A stretch of DNA of 26,165 nt from contig QXVZ01004457.1 of NCBI GenBank assembly GCA_008931825.1, positions 1 through 26,165 on the forward strand. Reading direction: 5' to 3'. The stretch is from Phallusia fumigata (taxonomy: Eukaryota > Chordata > Ascidiacea > Phlebobranchia > Ascidiidae). The notes under the pieces are model-generated. The model was not told where the DNA came from. It ran no database searches and saw only the letters and a list, made by a program, of their open reading frames with translations. The translations under genes were made by a program, and so were the position numbers. This document shows, piece by piece, positions 1 through 11,288 of the stretch; position 1 is the first letter of the stretch; the number at the start of each line of letters is the position of its first letter.

Positions 1-382
1 CTTGACGCAACACACGATTTAGACTTTGCATGTCTTAGTGTTATTTACTCCTATTGATCTGCACCACAGTAGTTTCTATTTCAAACATCAATGCACTCGC
101 CTGTCTACAAAATCGCTTACCATTTCAAAACATAATCAAAAAAATGTAGGTGCTCATTTTTGGCTGCTTACTATTATGTTATGAAAAGGAATGATCAAGA
201 TTTTTGATGCTATAGCAGTTTAACAGCTTTTTTACTGTGCTACAACCATGTATGCCCTTACGCATAGATTAATAAGTGCATCGCATACCACAAAATTGTA
301 CGGTTTAAATCTGTTATTCGAACTAAAATGGAATATATTCTGTTAGTGTCTGAACCGAACATTGCAGTACGTCGTTTCTTAG
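1..382 (+). other. Intron or upstream part of the dynein gene
   Basis: No dynein similarity in any frame before the acceptor at 381-382. I read this as the end of an intron whose donor lies outside the window. No repeat or RNA gene was seen. Confidence 0.6.
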
Positions 383-543
383 GTATGTCGTCTGGTATGC
401 AAACCATTTCACTCGGACAAGGCCAAGGTCCTATAGCGGAGCGAATGATAGAATACGCGAGACAGAATGGAACTTGGATTGTTCTGCAGAATTGCCATTT
501 GGCTGTGTCGTGGCTACCGGAATTGCGAAGAATTTGCGAGGAG
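383..543 (+). CDS. Axonemal dynein heavy chain, exon a (AAA6/D6 region, partial gene)
   Basis: First visible exon of a dynein heavy chain, the ATP-driven motor subunit of inner-arm axonemal dynein. The frame reads through [19 protein letters not shown] and then [15 protein letters not shown], the hallmark GQGQGP and NCHLA signatures of the D6/AAA6 module. I place the start after the acceptor at 381-382 (tttcttag) because dynein similarity begins there; an alternative acceptor ends at 366. The exon ends in phase 0 at GAG|gtaggt. The frame stays open upstream to an ATG at 328, but those residues do not look like dynein. Family placement is firm. The wording of this and later exons points to the single-headed inner-arm DNAH3/DNAH7/DNAH12 group, with the C-terminus most like DNAH3, but this rests on memory of the family and not on an alignment. 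The 5' part of the gene lies outside the window. Confidence 0.93.
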
Positions 544-976
544 GTAGGTATATTTGAATTAGAAGACGCAGGTGTCAACTTAGGTTAAATCGTGCGTGTA
601 TGGGGAAATATGCATTTAAACTCAAAGAATAGCAGAACACACAATTTTCCCAGCATGTTAATTAGGTATAACGTAATAACTAGGTAAAAAAGCATTCGGT
701 TTAACAGTAGGACACCAAATGGCAGCTATTACGCAATATAAAATCATTTTTGTTACTGAAGTTTCTTNTTACCTATTTCTATTTAGACCAAATTTCCACT
801 TTCTGCAATTTACCTAAATCTAATTTAGCTATTTCTGCCACACTCCGTATGTAACAGTGCTGTTTCAGCTAATTACTCACCTGCTGCCCTGCCATTGCCC
901 ACATGAGGGTAATCACCCATAGGTGAAGCCCCTCCTCAGTGTAACCTAATGAAAATTTTACTTTTCATTTCTGCAG
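544..976 (+). other. Dynein intron a-b with a single N
   Basis: GT-AG intron of 433 bp. One N stands at 768. Unlike the Ns at 17180 and 22429, no missing exon or duplicated flank is seen beside it, so its cause is unclear. Its true length may differ. Confidence 0.75.
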
Positions 977-1189
977 GTCATCACCGATAAAACAACGACT
1001 CGTAATGACTTCCGTCTGTGGTTGACGAGCTACCCGTCCCCCGAATTTCCCGTCCCAGTGCTACAGAACAGTGTGAAGATGACCAACGAGCCACCTAAGG
1101 GGCTGCGTGCTAACCTGCTGCGATCCTACAAGAACGACCCGATATCAGACCTGACTTTCTTTCACGGCATTGCCAAGGACAAAGATTCG
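977..1189 (+). CDS. Axonemal dynein heavy chain, exon b (AAA6)
   Basis: This 71-codon exon has a strong acceptor (tttctgcag) and the donor TCG|gtaaga, phase 0 at both ends. It reads [20 protein letters not shown] and continues with [20 protein letters not shown] and [11 protein letters not shown]. This is the conserved AAA6 stretch that follows NCHLA in axonemal heavy chains. It joins exon a without gap or frame change. The intron between them (544-976) contains an N at 768, but no dynein residues appear to be missing across it. Confidence 0.95.
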
Positions 1190-1266
1190 GTAAGAGCATT
1201 TACACGTTTTATTTGGATGTATTTTCTTCGGAGCTGGTGAGATGTTATGTAATGTATGCCTAGTTA

Positions 1267-1556
1267 CGGGGTGCACAACCTTTTCGTTATTGCCGGCCGC
1301 ATCACAGACTTTCGGCCGCCAGTGGGTGCAAGTTATTTTTATGTATTAAATTATAAATGAATGGGTTATATCTGGCAATATGCCATTTAAAGCGTAATAA
1401 AATGTCATTTCAATGTTCTTCCATGCTCACAGTAGTCACAGATAAACTTAATCAGAAACTGGATAACCATAAAGTTTTTTTATATTTTAATGTATATATG
1501 CGTGCGCGGCCTCATAAAATGTTATTTGCTGCCGTACGGGTGCAGATTGTGCACGG
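1267..1556 (+). repeat. Degenerate hAT-like repeat, copy 1
   Basis: This block opens with cggggtgcacaacctttt and closes with gattgtgcacgg, whose reverse complement ccgtgcacaatc is a degenerate inverted match to the opening. A second, inner match is GGCCGC near both ends. The opening is nearly the same as the reverse complement of 23318-23362, including the words gtgcacaacctttt, gttattg and atcacagactt. The pattern fits a short non-autonomous hAT-type DNA transposon. I see no clear target-site duplication, so the exact borders are approximate. It lies in the intron between dynein exons b and c. Confidence 0.5.
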
Positions 1557-1829
1557 CTTTTTCAGAATTTGTTACTAAATCTGTACACTAGATAGCGAAC
1601 TTAAGCAAAAAAGTTTAATCACAAATAGGTTGCCTTAATTTTGACGACCGGCAGTGGGCGCTAAAGAACAGTTGACATGATTGGCAGTTTGCTTAACAGA
1701 CGGGATTGGACATTAGTTTCAGAAATTCGTTAACCCATTTGACATTTTAAAAGCTTTGATAGATAACTACAATGTACTTCCAAAATTCTAGCCCCCTTAT
1801 GTGGGTTTTATCAGTATTATTCTGCGCAG

Positions 1830-2022
1830 ACTTGGAAGAAAATCCTCTTTTCTCTGTGCTTCTTCCACGCCCTGGTGCAAGAGAGACGCAATTTCGGTCC
1901 CCTAGGTTGGAATATTTCATACGGATTTAATGAGTCTGATCTTCGCATCAGTGTTCGACAGACTCAAATGTTTCTCAAGGATTATGACGAAGTACCTCTG
2001 GTTGCTCTCAATTATCTTATTG
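1830..2022 (+). CDS. Axonemal dynein heavy chain, exon c (AAA lid)
   Basis: After the acceptor tctgcgcag the frame reads [20 protein letters not shown], then [20 protein letters not shown], the conserved start of the dynein AAA lid (AAA_lid_11). The exon ends after LNYLI plus one base of the next codon, at the donor G|gtaaga; the Gly codon is completed by exon d. Relative to the usual family wording NIPYEFNES this copy has NISYGFNES, a Pro-to-Ser and a Glu-to-Gly change. Only short pieces of this exon appear as long open frames in this phase, so a simple length filter would miss it; I identified it by reading the frame. Confidence 0.95.
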
Positions 2023-2040
2023 GTAAGAAAACCCACTAAA

Positions 2041-2262
2041 CAGGGGTGTTTAACCAGGGCCACCCATACCCCTAAGGGGGTATTTCTAGGGGGTTCGAGG
2101 ATGCTGAATCATTGGGCGAAATATATAGATACTGCATAGCATCCCAACATGTTATTTAGGCATGAAAACAATAATTACATTCCGGAAATTCCAGAAGGGG
2201 TTACGAGAACTGGTTGTTGATTTCAAAGGGCTACCGACATGGAAAAAGGTTAAGAACCACTG
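2041..2262 (+). mobile_element. Non-autonomous hAT-type element (222 bp)
   Basis: The left end is caggggtgtttaacc and the right end, read in reverse complement, is cagtggttcttaacc. These match at CAG-GGT--TTAACC and have the form typical of hAT transposon ends. Just inside the left end lies a short palindromic stretch (tacccctaagggggta), also usual in this superfamily. Perfect 7 bp direct repeats, cactaaa, flank the element at 2034-2040 and 2263-2269; the usual hAT duplication is 8 bp. There is no transposase frame, so it would have been moved by an enzyme encoded elsewhere. It sits inside the dynein intron c-d, 18 bp after the splice donor. Confidence 0.75.
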
Positions 2263-2584
2263 CACTAAAGTAAACAATAGCATGAAAAAATGGTTACACA
2301 GTGGTTGTTGGCCGTTGTGGGAAAAATATGTGAAGATTCATACAAGTTTACTTTCTGACCCTTTTTATGTGCATTGAATGGGTCTCGTCGTTACACAAAC
2401 GGATCTCTTCTGAAGGTCAAAAGAGGACAACTTTCGGTTAAAAGAACAAAAAAATATGGTCACAAATACATTGTTACGTCATACACATGTGACGTCATAA
2501 TACATCTCGTACACGGCCCAAAATAACACGCTGTTTTGGTCTATTCCTAGCATGGCGGCCAAATATCTTTTTGTTACTGCGCAG

Positions 2585-2790
2585 GTGAATGCAACTACGG
2601 TGGCAGGGTGACCGACGACCATGACAGGCGATTATTGAAAAGCTTACTCAGCAATTTCATGTGTTCGGACGTCTTCGAAACGGCGGGATACAAGTTTTCT
2701 TCAAACGATTTCTATTACGCCCCCGACGAGAGCGATTACGAGGAGTACATCAAGTACATCAAGAACTTGCCTCTTAACACACACCCTGAG
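2585..2790 (+). CDS. Axonemal dynein heavy chain, exon d (AAA lid end)
   Basis: The acceptor actgcgcag is followed by two bases completing Gly, then ECNYGGRVTDDHDRRLLKSL, a nearly invariant dynein signature. The exon continues through YKFSSNDFYYAPDE and ends LPLNTHPE at GAG|gtatga, phase 0. The usual family motif is DDWDRR; here Trp is His. The exon is followed by a 13.6 kb intron, far longer than any other intron seen in this gene. Confidence 0.95.
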
Positions 2791-4359
2791 GTATGATATC
2801 AAGTTTACATTCCGTTTACGCTTAGCTGGTGAAAAAACATACAGAAGCGTATAACGCGAAAGACCTTGCGGCCATTTATCATGGTCTAAGTAAATAGTGG
2901 TCTTACAGCCGGCAGCCATTTTGTCTTTCGAAATGACTTTATCTCTAAATGTATGAAGGGTCATTCAGTGTATGAAGGGTGCTTCTTATTTCAGTGATTT
3001 ACAAGAACATTTTTGTGCAGTTGTTATTTAGGCGTAAAATTTAGAAAGTGCAGGGTAAAGTTGTTAACAATTAGAAGCATTGCGCTTTCTATGTGTATGA
3101 GTAAGTTATAAAACGCGATACTTTACTATATCGTGTTGATGTGATTAGGGTGCGGTATGTTTGGAGTAAAGATGAACGCGTCGTCTTGCATTTGTACTAG
3201 CCACGCGGTGGCGCTGATGTGGTAAAACAGGTACTTTCAGTTTGTACAAAGTTCGGTGGTTATATGCTGATATAGGATGTGGTATTTTTTAGTGTACAGT
3301 TATTCTGTGTGAGCTGAAGGGTCTTCCGAACTTTTTACTGTGTTTGTGAGAATTTATTTTAGTTTATTACGGTCTACTTTATAATTTAACAGCGGACAAA
3401 ATATACCGAAAGCGCCATTTGTAAATATGCCGTTGAGTGAGGTATTTTTGTTCATTTCTGTCCTTGATCAATTTTTCGAGCAAAGAGATTTCGTGCCCGA
3501 TGTGGAAGACGGCCTAGATTGGCGTCGAAGCCAACGATTGTGTAGCCAGATAAGCATAACTTCTAATATAGTTTCCGGGTAGCAGCTTTGTATATGTGGT
3601 CAGTGTATGACTCAACATATTAAAAAAAGCCTTCTTTGGGTGGCTTAGAATGAATTAATAGAATGGTTTTACTGCTTTAAAATCTTTAAAGAAAATATTT
3701 TTCACATTTTACATCAACAACTGACATCGAAGACGACATATACATTTATTTCCATTATTCAGAAGCATTATACACACGCTAAATATATGTCAGAAGTTGA
3801 GATATTTTCTCAAAATTATATGATATAAAGCAACTGGAACGCAACTATAGATTTAAAATACCACATCGCAAAACTGCAAATACTGACAGAGCAACCCCAC
3901 TAAAGTTTAAGGCAAGAATAATATACAGCACCTTAACGTACACAATAACCATGCGATCACTGCTATTACACTGGACATGCTAACTAACAAACCACTAGTA
4001 GGGACACCTAATATTGACTATACTCTGCGTGATGAGGTTACACATAAATAAAATGAACAAAAAAGTTTACATGTGTGTACAGTTTGCGAAATGCACAAAA
4101 GTTGTTGGTGTTTAGAAATGTGTCAAAAGTCACAAGTTATGGTTGTATAGATGTTGATTTACGGCTTAAATGTGTCGCATACGTATTTTTATGTCGTAAG
4201 TCCAATTTCTTTGTAAACTTTAACACTAACATCAGGTTTTTACACAACCGGAAATTAATCACATTGGCCGCAAAACTGCGTGAATCAACGATCCATACAC
4301 TACAAATACAACCACAAAAAAACGTTTTTTTCTAACGATAATAAAAAACACAGCAAATT
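2791..4359 (+). other. 5' part of the 13.6 kb dynein intron, no gene seen
   Basis: No convincing exon on either strand. The AT-rich sequence holds only short chance frames; the open frame 4075-4335 on the + strand lacks an ATG start and splice context. Confidence 0.5.
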
Positions 4360-4650
4360 CTACACAACTATGTCGTTTTTGTCTGGCTGACCATAGTCAC
4401 GGTCTGGTACCATGTCGTCACCATAACTTTCTTCTTCGTCTTCGGAGCTCGTGACGTCACTACTCTCATCACCTGAATCCGACTCCGCTGCCGACTCTTC
4501 ATCGGATTCGGGCGGAAGCTCAGGAGGTTGGAGAGCGGCTGAGTCTTCCACGTTTGCATTTGGTTCCGCTAGTTGGCGCTGTGGACCACCGCCGCCATTT
4601 TGTACCTGGTTTCCATATTCTTCATCGTCATCGCTGCGATAAAGGTCCAT
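4360..4650 (-). CDS. Acidic low-complexity protein, nested antisense in dynein intron (copy 1)
   Basis: A 96-codon frame begins at ATG 4650 in a good start context (atcaccATGG) and ends at TAG 4362-4360. The protein is about 30% Asp/Glu, Ser-rich and poor in hydrophobic residues: MDLYRSDDDEEYGNQVQNGG, then Pro/Ala-rich, then SDGDE-type runs, ending DDMVPDRDYGQPDKNDIVV. It should be disordered. I do not recognise the family; long acidic tails occur in histone chaperones and in some Golgi and nuclear proteins. The C-terminal part is related to the frame at 11289-11589: DNA 4402-4422 and 11367-11387 agree at 18 of 21 positions in the same frame, and DDMVPD pairs with DDVMLPD. An acceptor-like tttatcgcag ending at 4634 would start an exon in the same phase as copy 2, so the ATG may be internal to a spliced gene. 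The whole frame is also open on the + strand (a Ser-rich shadow), which I reject. Confidence 0.5.
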   Translation of the reverse strand: MDLYRSDDDEEYGNQVQNGGGGPQRQLAEPNANVEDSAALQPPELPPESDEESAAESDSGDESSDVTSSEDEEESYGDDMVPDRDYGQPDKNDIVV

Positions 4651-5928
4651 GGTGATGTCAGTAATTTTAAAGTTCTTTTAAAAGTATTTAAAATACTAGA
4701 ACAAAAGACACATATTTGAAAAGTTGCTTCATTAAAACATTCCAGAGAACTTAATTGCAAACGTTTAGAAAATCGCTGTTGTCATATATTGTATACAAGT
4801 TTTTAGGCAATTATGTTTTTAATTAAACTATTTTTAAATAATCACCTCAACAACTGCACGTTGAGTAGTTATTTGGTGCAGGTTTTCCACTTTTTTTTAA
4901 TTAATTAAGGTTTAAAAGTGTGGCCGAAACTTATGCCAGAATGTTAAAGGCAATTTTATTAACTGTTTGGGTCGGAGCCAAGGGTCAATTTCCGTCATCA
5001 GATCTCCTTTCGTGAAGGTAATGCTTACCGGCGCTTTCTGTTTGGAGAGGGTAAACAGGCCCTTTGTTATTATTTCTTGTTCAACTCTTACAATTTGAGT
5101 AAAATGAGTTGTAAACGTATGAATAGGCCCATATGTTACTCCACTGAGTTAAGAAACATGTGGTTAATAAGTAACTTTGGAGGTACCGGCCCCATTAAAC
5201 GTTATGATGGCTGTCCCGGTAAATTAACCGAATGTCTTGTGAGTGTGGTTGGTAGAAATTCATGAAAAGATCGAATCTGGCCAAACCAAATGCTCAAACT
5301 TGTACAAGTAGCAAGTTACTGATAAATCGTCATACGCAGGGGAATCTGGTAGTTTAAATTGCTGCCTTCTTAAAGTAACCTGCAAAAAAGCACATGCTAT
5401 TTCCCACATCCAGACAAAGGCGCAGTCTTACAAAAGCTGCTCTTTTTATGTTCGAAAATTGCATATTGGTAAGACTTACACAAATGGTATAGCCATGATC
5501 TGTTTCCAATCCAAACAGCTATGTTTCTTTGCTTTAACGAGGATTTCTTTAAAACTGGCAAAGAAAAAAAGACTCTTGGTTTATTAGGTTCACCTGCAGT
5601 GTTACTTAGGCGATAAACGTTAAACCCGAATTACGTATTTAACAGAATACACCGTAGTAAGGTTACTGCGAGACAAATGTTTTATTATACATAACCACGT
5701 GATAGTAGAGTTACTACGTGTCAAGTAAATAAATCGTTTAATTGGATATCAGAAATTTTATTACAAATTGTGCTACTCTAAAACCAACGTCGTAATAACT
5801 TGTGATGTGACGCATTTTATGTACCTTGATCCCAGTCAGAATAAAGTGGGAAATGAGTGGATTTTTTAAGAACAAAAAAATGCTTACCGACGAGCAAAAG
5901 GCTCGTCAAGTGAGTCGTCCTTTCTTGT
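4651..5928. other. Intron stretch between acidic frame 1 and its upstream frame
   Basis: No convincing gene. Minus-strand donor-like sites occur at about 5023 (gccg|gtaagc) and 5887 (tcg|gtaagc), which could serve a spliced form of acidic gene 1. The words at 5078-5091 recur at 14104-14117. Confidence 0.35.
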
Positions 5929-6012
5929 TTAGTATCGAAAAGTTTTGTACTCGCTGTGATCAGCTTGAAACAATCCAGCAACGTATGGTCGGAATTTGGT
6001 CACAAAGTGCAT
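5929..6012 (-). pseudogene. Short frame with conserved VAGLF motif, copy 1
   Basis: From ATG 6012 to TAA 5931-5929 a 27-codon frame contains FRPYVAGLFQADHSEYK. It pairs without gaps with FKPFVAGLFHIDDSEYK at 11976-12134. Across these 17 codons the differences are Phe, Asp and Ser codons changed silently (the Ser codons are AGC and TCG, two steps apart) plus Arg/Lys, Tyr/Phe and Gln/His exchanges. This is the pattern left by selection on protein, so the segment is or was coding. A splice donor (tcg|gtaagc) lies 55 bases downstream of the shared block; copy 2 has one 58 bases downstream. Function unknown; the phrase VAGLFQADHS resembles the LAGLIDADG motif, which may be chance. Called pseudogene because the frame is short and ends early relative to copy 2. 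Confidence 0.4.
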
Positions 6013-9000
6013 GGATACTTCGTTTAAAATTTTAGTGCAAATGTCACTCAATATGGGTTAAACCGCAGTATACAGTCCAATTTAACTAATTCTGAAACAC
6101 CCAAAACATAATTCCGTAAAACACGGTGTTTGCTTTGATGGTTGAGGCCTCAGTAAACTTTTGGCCTTTGTTAACTTCGAAACAGTCAACTGTAGGGTTT
6201 GTTTAATTTAACACGCTAGAGTAAGTATGCACAAAACGCGTATCAGCAATAAAGGCCCTGTTTTTTGTAAACACTGTGTTCCATGAAAACCACGATCTAA
6301 ACTTCTTTGTTTGCCTGTCAAAAACAAATTCTGTACAATATGTGTGTACTAAAACAAGTGGCCAGTAACCGTTGACTTGTGTTTGTGCAAATTTTTTAGG
6401 TATTGTTGTGATTTGGATGCTTAAATTAGTTGCTTGTAATGACCGCTTAGCCAGCAAGGTTAATTTTTTTTACATTTGTCATCTCATTAGACATGTTGAT
6501 TTGTGCTAACAGTCAATGTTAGTAAAATTAAAAAATCGGTTTTCTTTTTGGACATGGACAGTCTATGAATGAGTCATTATTTGAATTTCGCCGTCTTGGG
6601 GCTTAAGTATGCGGTTGGTTTTATTAGTAGACCTAAACTCTTTAACGGACTGTGCAAACATTGTGCTGGTTGCCTCTGCTGTAATGCCTGTAAAATTAAC
6701 ATCGGAAAAAAGATTTATGTCCCACGCCTAATGTTGCAACACTAAATACTTTCTTTGTCTTGTGAAAAGGTTTGTCACTACTTTACCTCGGCGCTTTAAA
6801 TACAATGTGATAGCATGACACCACTTGCATAAGTGTGGTGAATTAGAGTATGGACAGACTCTACACATAAAAAACGCTTACAGACAAGAACTTTTTCAGC
6901 CTGCAGAAACTAACCTAAGGCAGATTAGCAACCATTCTAACTCAAAATCAGCATCAATCAAGCGGCCCATGAACTTCCTTCGCCTTTTAAAGTTATCCTA
7001 TAGGTTAACATAACAATGCAAATCCCTGCAGTGTATTCTTTGCAATTGCTACAGTTACTAGTTTAAACGCAGTAAACGCAGATTTTATATCAGTCAGCAG
7101 CCTAACAAAGGGCGCTTCCCAAGCCAGCGGTCTCTCAAATCTACCAGGGGGTTTCCCATGTGGATACCCACCTCTGATGACGTTGTCAGTGATTGCATCA
7201 CCCAAAATGATTTGTGCTAACTATGCTTTCTAATAATGATGCATATTAAGTGGCTAACCCCAAAAGTGCAGTGTAATTAAACCTACAAATTGATAAAACT
7301 GAAAAAAATTCCAATTTTTTGTGGCACCTCATTCAAGTATACTGTAATCAGTATAGTGCAATTTATAACTACACTTAAACTAGCCATCACGTTTAAAACA
7401 AACAATTAAGTGCAAGTTGCTAGTGTGATTTACAATCAGTTTTGACCGTAACCTGGCAAATCGTCTCATTTAAGTTTATTATTCGTTTGCTTGTAGATGA
7501 TACCCTGAAAAGATGGTTTGTTTCAATATATTTGTAGTGATATCGCACAATTATGATAACGGTATGGTTTATTGAGCCCCAACCGAAACATTGCTGTCTT
7601 ATGTTGTGGTGGTGTTGCAAACATTAGAAATCAATTTGTGTGTGAACAAAAGACGCGTCGAAAGTTACCAGTGCTTATATGACGCATATCCGGCCTTGGG
7701 CGGTAATCTCGGTTTAAAAACTAGAGAGAATTTGCATGGATCGAGACGAATTACCAATTAAGCGTCTACGGTATTTGGACACACTGCAGTGTTCGCGAAG
7801 TTATGTTGTGTGTTTTACAACCTTAACTTGTAGTGTTTGTTACAGACACAGAGCCGTGGTGTGCCTATAGCGTGATGGGTTGTAATGACCTGGGGTTACT
7901 GTAGGCCACATATGGTTTGAACGACTGGAACGTCTGGGCTATTTATAGAGCTTTGTACTGTGGGTTGCACGAGTCCATGGAAGAGGACGTGGGGTTACTT
8001 TTGGGCACGAAGGACGTTTTGGGCTGTTGAATAGGCATCGTATAACAATTAACTATGTTCATTAGCCTATGTTTAACAAATTAATTTAAGAGAAATTTTG
8101 TTTGTGGCTTCAAACTTGGGATTTTTAACCGTTTTTAAAAGCGTTGTTAAGTAATATTATTGCTAGTAAACGTGTTTGCATGTGCACTTGTGCAGGTAAC
8201 GACGAAACAAACATAAATTTTGTAGAACCCCTGTTGATACTTAAAAATGTATTCCATATCTTAATCAACGGTCAGCAATATGTCCAAGAGCTTATGGGAC
8301 AGCGCAATAAAGCCTATGTTGTTTACCTTGGTTATTTACACCCGGCCACAGCTGAATTTTTCCAGGTCACTATCGTCCCTGGCACGTGACACCATTTCTT
8401 TGTTATTGGATGGTGCAGAGGCATCCTTTAGCCCAGTTGAACTGTAAATTAGCGTTTTAGTTCGACTTTGATTGTGTTCACGGTGTTGTAACCTTCAACA
8501 AAGTCAGAGGTCAAATTTATTTCGAGAACAACACTACGTTGTAGCACTTGTTAGATCCTAGCAAACCGCATTGTTAACAAAGGCGTTGAATTAGGTTGCA
8601 GTCATAATGACTAAACATTCGCTTTGGGTGGTGTCATTTTGTTTCACCCGCTTGTCTATGGCGTGACGCTCACGAAGGTTACTCAAGGTCACTATTCCTG
8701 GGTTTCTAGAGGTAACTGAAGGTTAAAAATCACTTTTTTCACGTCTTATTGAACAAAAAAAATGTGATGACAAATGTTACTGCGAAAGTAAAACCTTAAT
8801 TTTGTTTTATTAGCGGGGACTATACTGGTTTTAAGCACGTGCTTATGCAATGTGGTTAATAAATCACGTGGGATAGAATTGTTTGTACAACATTCATTTT
8901 TTGTTTGCTGGTCTTGAAGTGTGGTTGTAATGTTAAATGTCTGAAAGCAAGAAAACTGGCATGATTGTTTAGGAATATCCACGAAAGATCTTAAATAAGA

Positions 9001-11288
9001 ATATGCAACCTTCTTTGTATTCTAGTTTCGCCGCAAATTATGGCGTAATTTATCACCAGGCCCTGGCTGAAGTTCTGTTTTAAGCTCAACTTGAACAAGA
9101 ACCGTATCAACCAACTTTTTCGATTTCTTTTTGTTTAAAACACACCATCCATGTGTTTACCAGACGTTTTACATCCGGGACGCTGGTTATGAATTTTCAA
9201 AGACTTTTCGGCAGCAATCCGCAACGCTTTTAATTGGACTAAAATGAGTAAACAAAACCTCATCAAACCCCTAACAATAGGGACCCGATTCAATTTGACA
9301 CCAGCGCCGTCTTTACGGCAAACGGGCAACAAAGCACCCCCTTTTCAAACCATACGTACTTACTCGATTTCATACAAAAAGAATAGCGTCACGGTTGACT
9401 AAACAAAGCTTGTTTGTAAATGATGCAATAGCGTTTCGTTGATTGCGTTAAACGACCAACACAACATTAGTGGAAGTTCATCAGTTGCTCAATCAGGCTA
9501 TCATGTGACGCAACATACCCTTGCCAGCTGCGTTAAAAATCCGGCCTCCGGAACCTTAACCAAACGATGTTGCAACTCGCAAAAATGTTGTGGTTAATTA
9601 TTCATCATGGTGACTCATAGCATTGGGATTCGAGCACTATCTACATTTATCTGCCGTGTTCAGCGTTGAAATAGAAATACATGGAAAAGGGCCTTGCTTC
9701 AGTTTAACGAGTCACCATTGTAAACAATAAATCTTAATTTACTGCCATGTCGACAGTGAGCGTCCTGTTGTACTTTAATGCTCATAAACTTTATTGCCTT
9801 TTCTGTACGGTTTAAAATGCTTATGTGGTTGTGGAAGGTTTTGTAATAAACAGTTTTGTTAGGCTGTTTAAGCTTGCTTCCAAAATGTCAATCAAGCAAC
9901 TTCCTGTTCTGGACAGCGCCCAGTTATTGCACTTCGCTCATTTCCTTCCCTTTTTTTTTGAATGACGCGGCAGTTTTGTCTGTCGAAATTGTAAGAGGAA
10001 GCAAAACCGCACTGAAACCCACGCGTTTGTGTAATAATGTTTTTAAATCAAGTCATGAATAATAAATGAAAAAGGTAATTAACTGCAATAATATTTTGCA
10101 TCCATACCCATTCTTTTATCGGACCTGATGTGCCACCGAGCTTGAACAAACACAAGTGCCCAGCACGCCGTACCATATGACTCACGTATTTTTTTTCCTT
10201 GACGGACCTTAACGGCAGCTTGGTGTGCTGTGGCGTTTGTCTTGTCTGAACGTGATTTACAGAAGCCTAAAAAAGATTTGCGCGAGCAAAAAATATTGCA
10301 CCAAGTCTCTTTCACTTGTGAACTGATATAGAGTAAATTGATACAAACTGTAGCATAGACTTTTTTGCCCTATTGATTTTAGAACTGGCCTCCTCGCAGC
10401 AGATGTAGTTGGTTTAAGTTGCGCGGAAAGTAAAACCAAACACCCAGCAACAACGCTGTTTAGACTTTTATGTACACCTTTTTATTTACACCTTTAAAAA
10501 TTACACCAAAAAAACTGTCAAAATGGTATTAGAAACTGCGTTACGTAAAAGATAACATATCCACTAAAATGTCCCCACTGTATTATAGAAAAATCGTTGC
10601 AACTTTACTTGTCAATGGTTAGAAGTTATGGTGTTTAAAATTTATGACTAATATACGTATTACTTTGCAGCATGGTAATGTTTTAGTTAGAAATGAACCT
10701 TTAAAACGGTAATACATCCAGAACAACGAAATTACTACTGCAGCAACTTTACACGGACAAAGCACAAAGGAAATCCTAAATCAAACTTTTAGGACATGAA
10801 AATAATGACATAGTTTTGTCAGCAGCCTTTAAAAACAGCATTTGCGTGACTACTGTGACTCTGGTGTTGAATCAACATTAAAAAGGGATATATTACTTAT
10901 TGTTTTCGGGCCATGTTTGTCATACGAAACAAGAAAGTGTCAAAGGTACGGGGTACTTATTTTATAATGTAAAATCCAAAATTGCGTCATGCTACTAAGG
11001 CGTAATTTGAAATCAGTAATCATAGTCCACTGCATTAAAGCACCCACAGACCTACCTTTCAATGTTACTGGCTACACTTAGCTTATTACGACACTTTTTA
11101 CAACAGCCGGCGGTGAAAAAATCATGAAGGAATATGAAAAAATGTTGTGATGTTGTACAAAACTGAGATTTAACCAAAAACCATTTAATCAGCTTTTATC
11201 AAATATTGTGTTTAGTTAATTAGTTAATCATATATTTCAGTTTAACAACATAACTATTTACAATAATGAAAACGTCATTTAAGCAACT
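6013..11288. other. Central dynein intron, no certain gene
   Basis: AT-rich sequence without recognisable exons. It contains an imperfect direct repeat at 7887-7948 and 7985-8032. Weak coding-like minus frames are at 7005-7205, 9135-9332 and 10079-10270 (the last just behind a possible acceptor, aatctttttta then g). A weak plus frame is at 8191-8365. None resembles a family I know and none forms a chain with its neighbours. Confidence 0.4.
7887..8032 (+). repeat. Imperfect direct repeat
   Basis: Two units, 7887-7948 and 7985-8032, share gac-tggggttact, then gg-cac, then gaacg or ggacg and tgggct, in the same order with small gaps. About 100 bp separate the starts. Likely an old local duplication within the intron; no function is suggested by the sequence. 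Confidence 0.4.

Noticed and set aside
258..578. 106-codon minus-strand frame
   Set aside because: Shadow of dynein exon a, which is clearly coding on the + strand.
2701..2964. 87-codon minus-strand frame
   Set aside because: Overlaps dynein exon d in antisense; no family resemblance.
4075..4335. 86-codon + strand frame followed by AATAAA at about 4343
   Set aside because: Starts with GTG, no ATG or splice support, ordinary AT-rich composition.
4451..4642. Ser-rich + strand frame opposite acidic gene 1, and the similar one at 11299-11541
   Set aside because: Asp/Glu codons read backwards give Ser-rich open frames; the minus strand has the better start context, and copy 2 has splice sites.
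7005..7205. Minus-strand frame with GGYPHGKPPGRFERPLAWEA
   Set aside because: Reads somewhat like protein, but lacks an ATG, splice context or family match.
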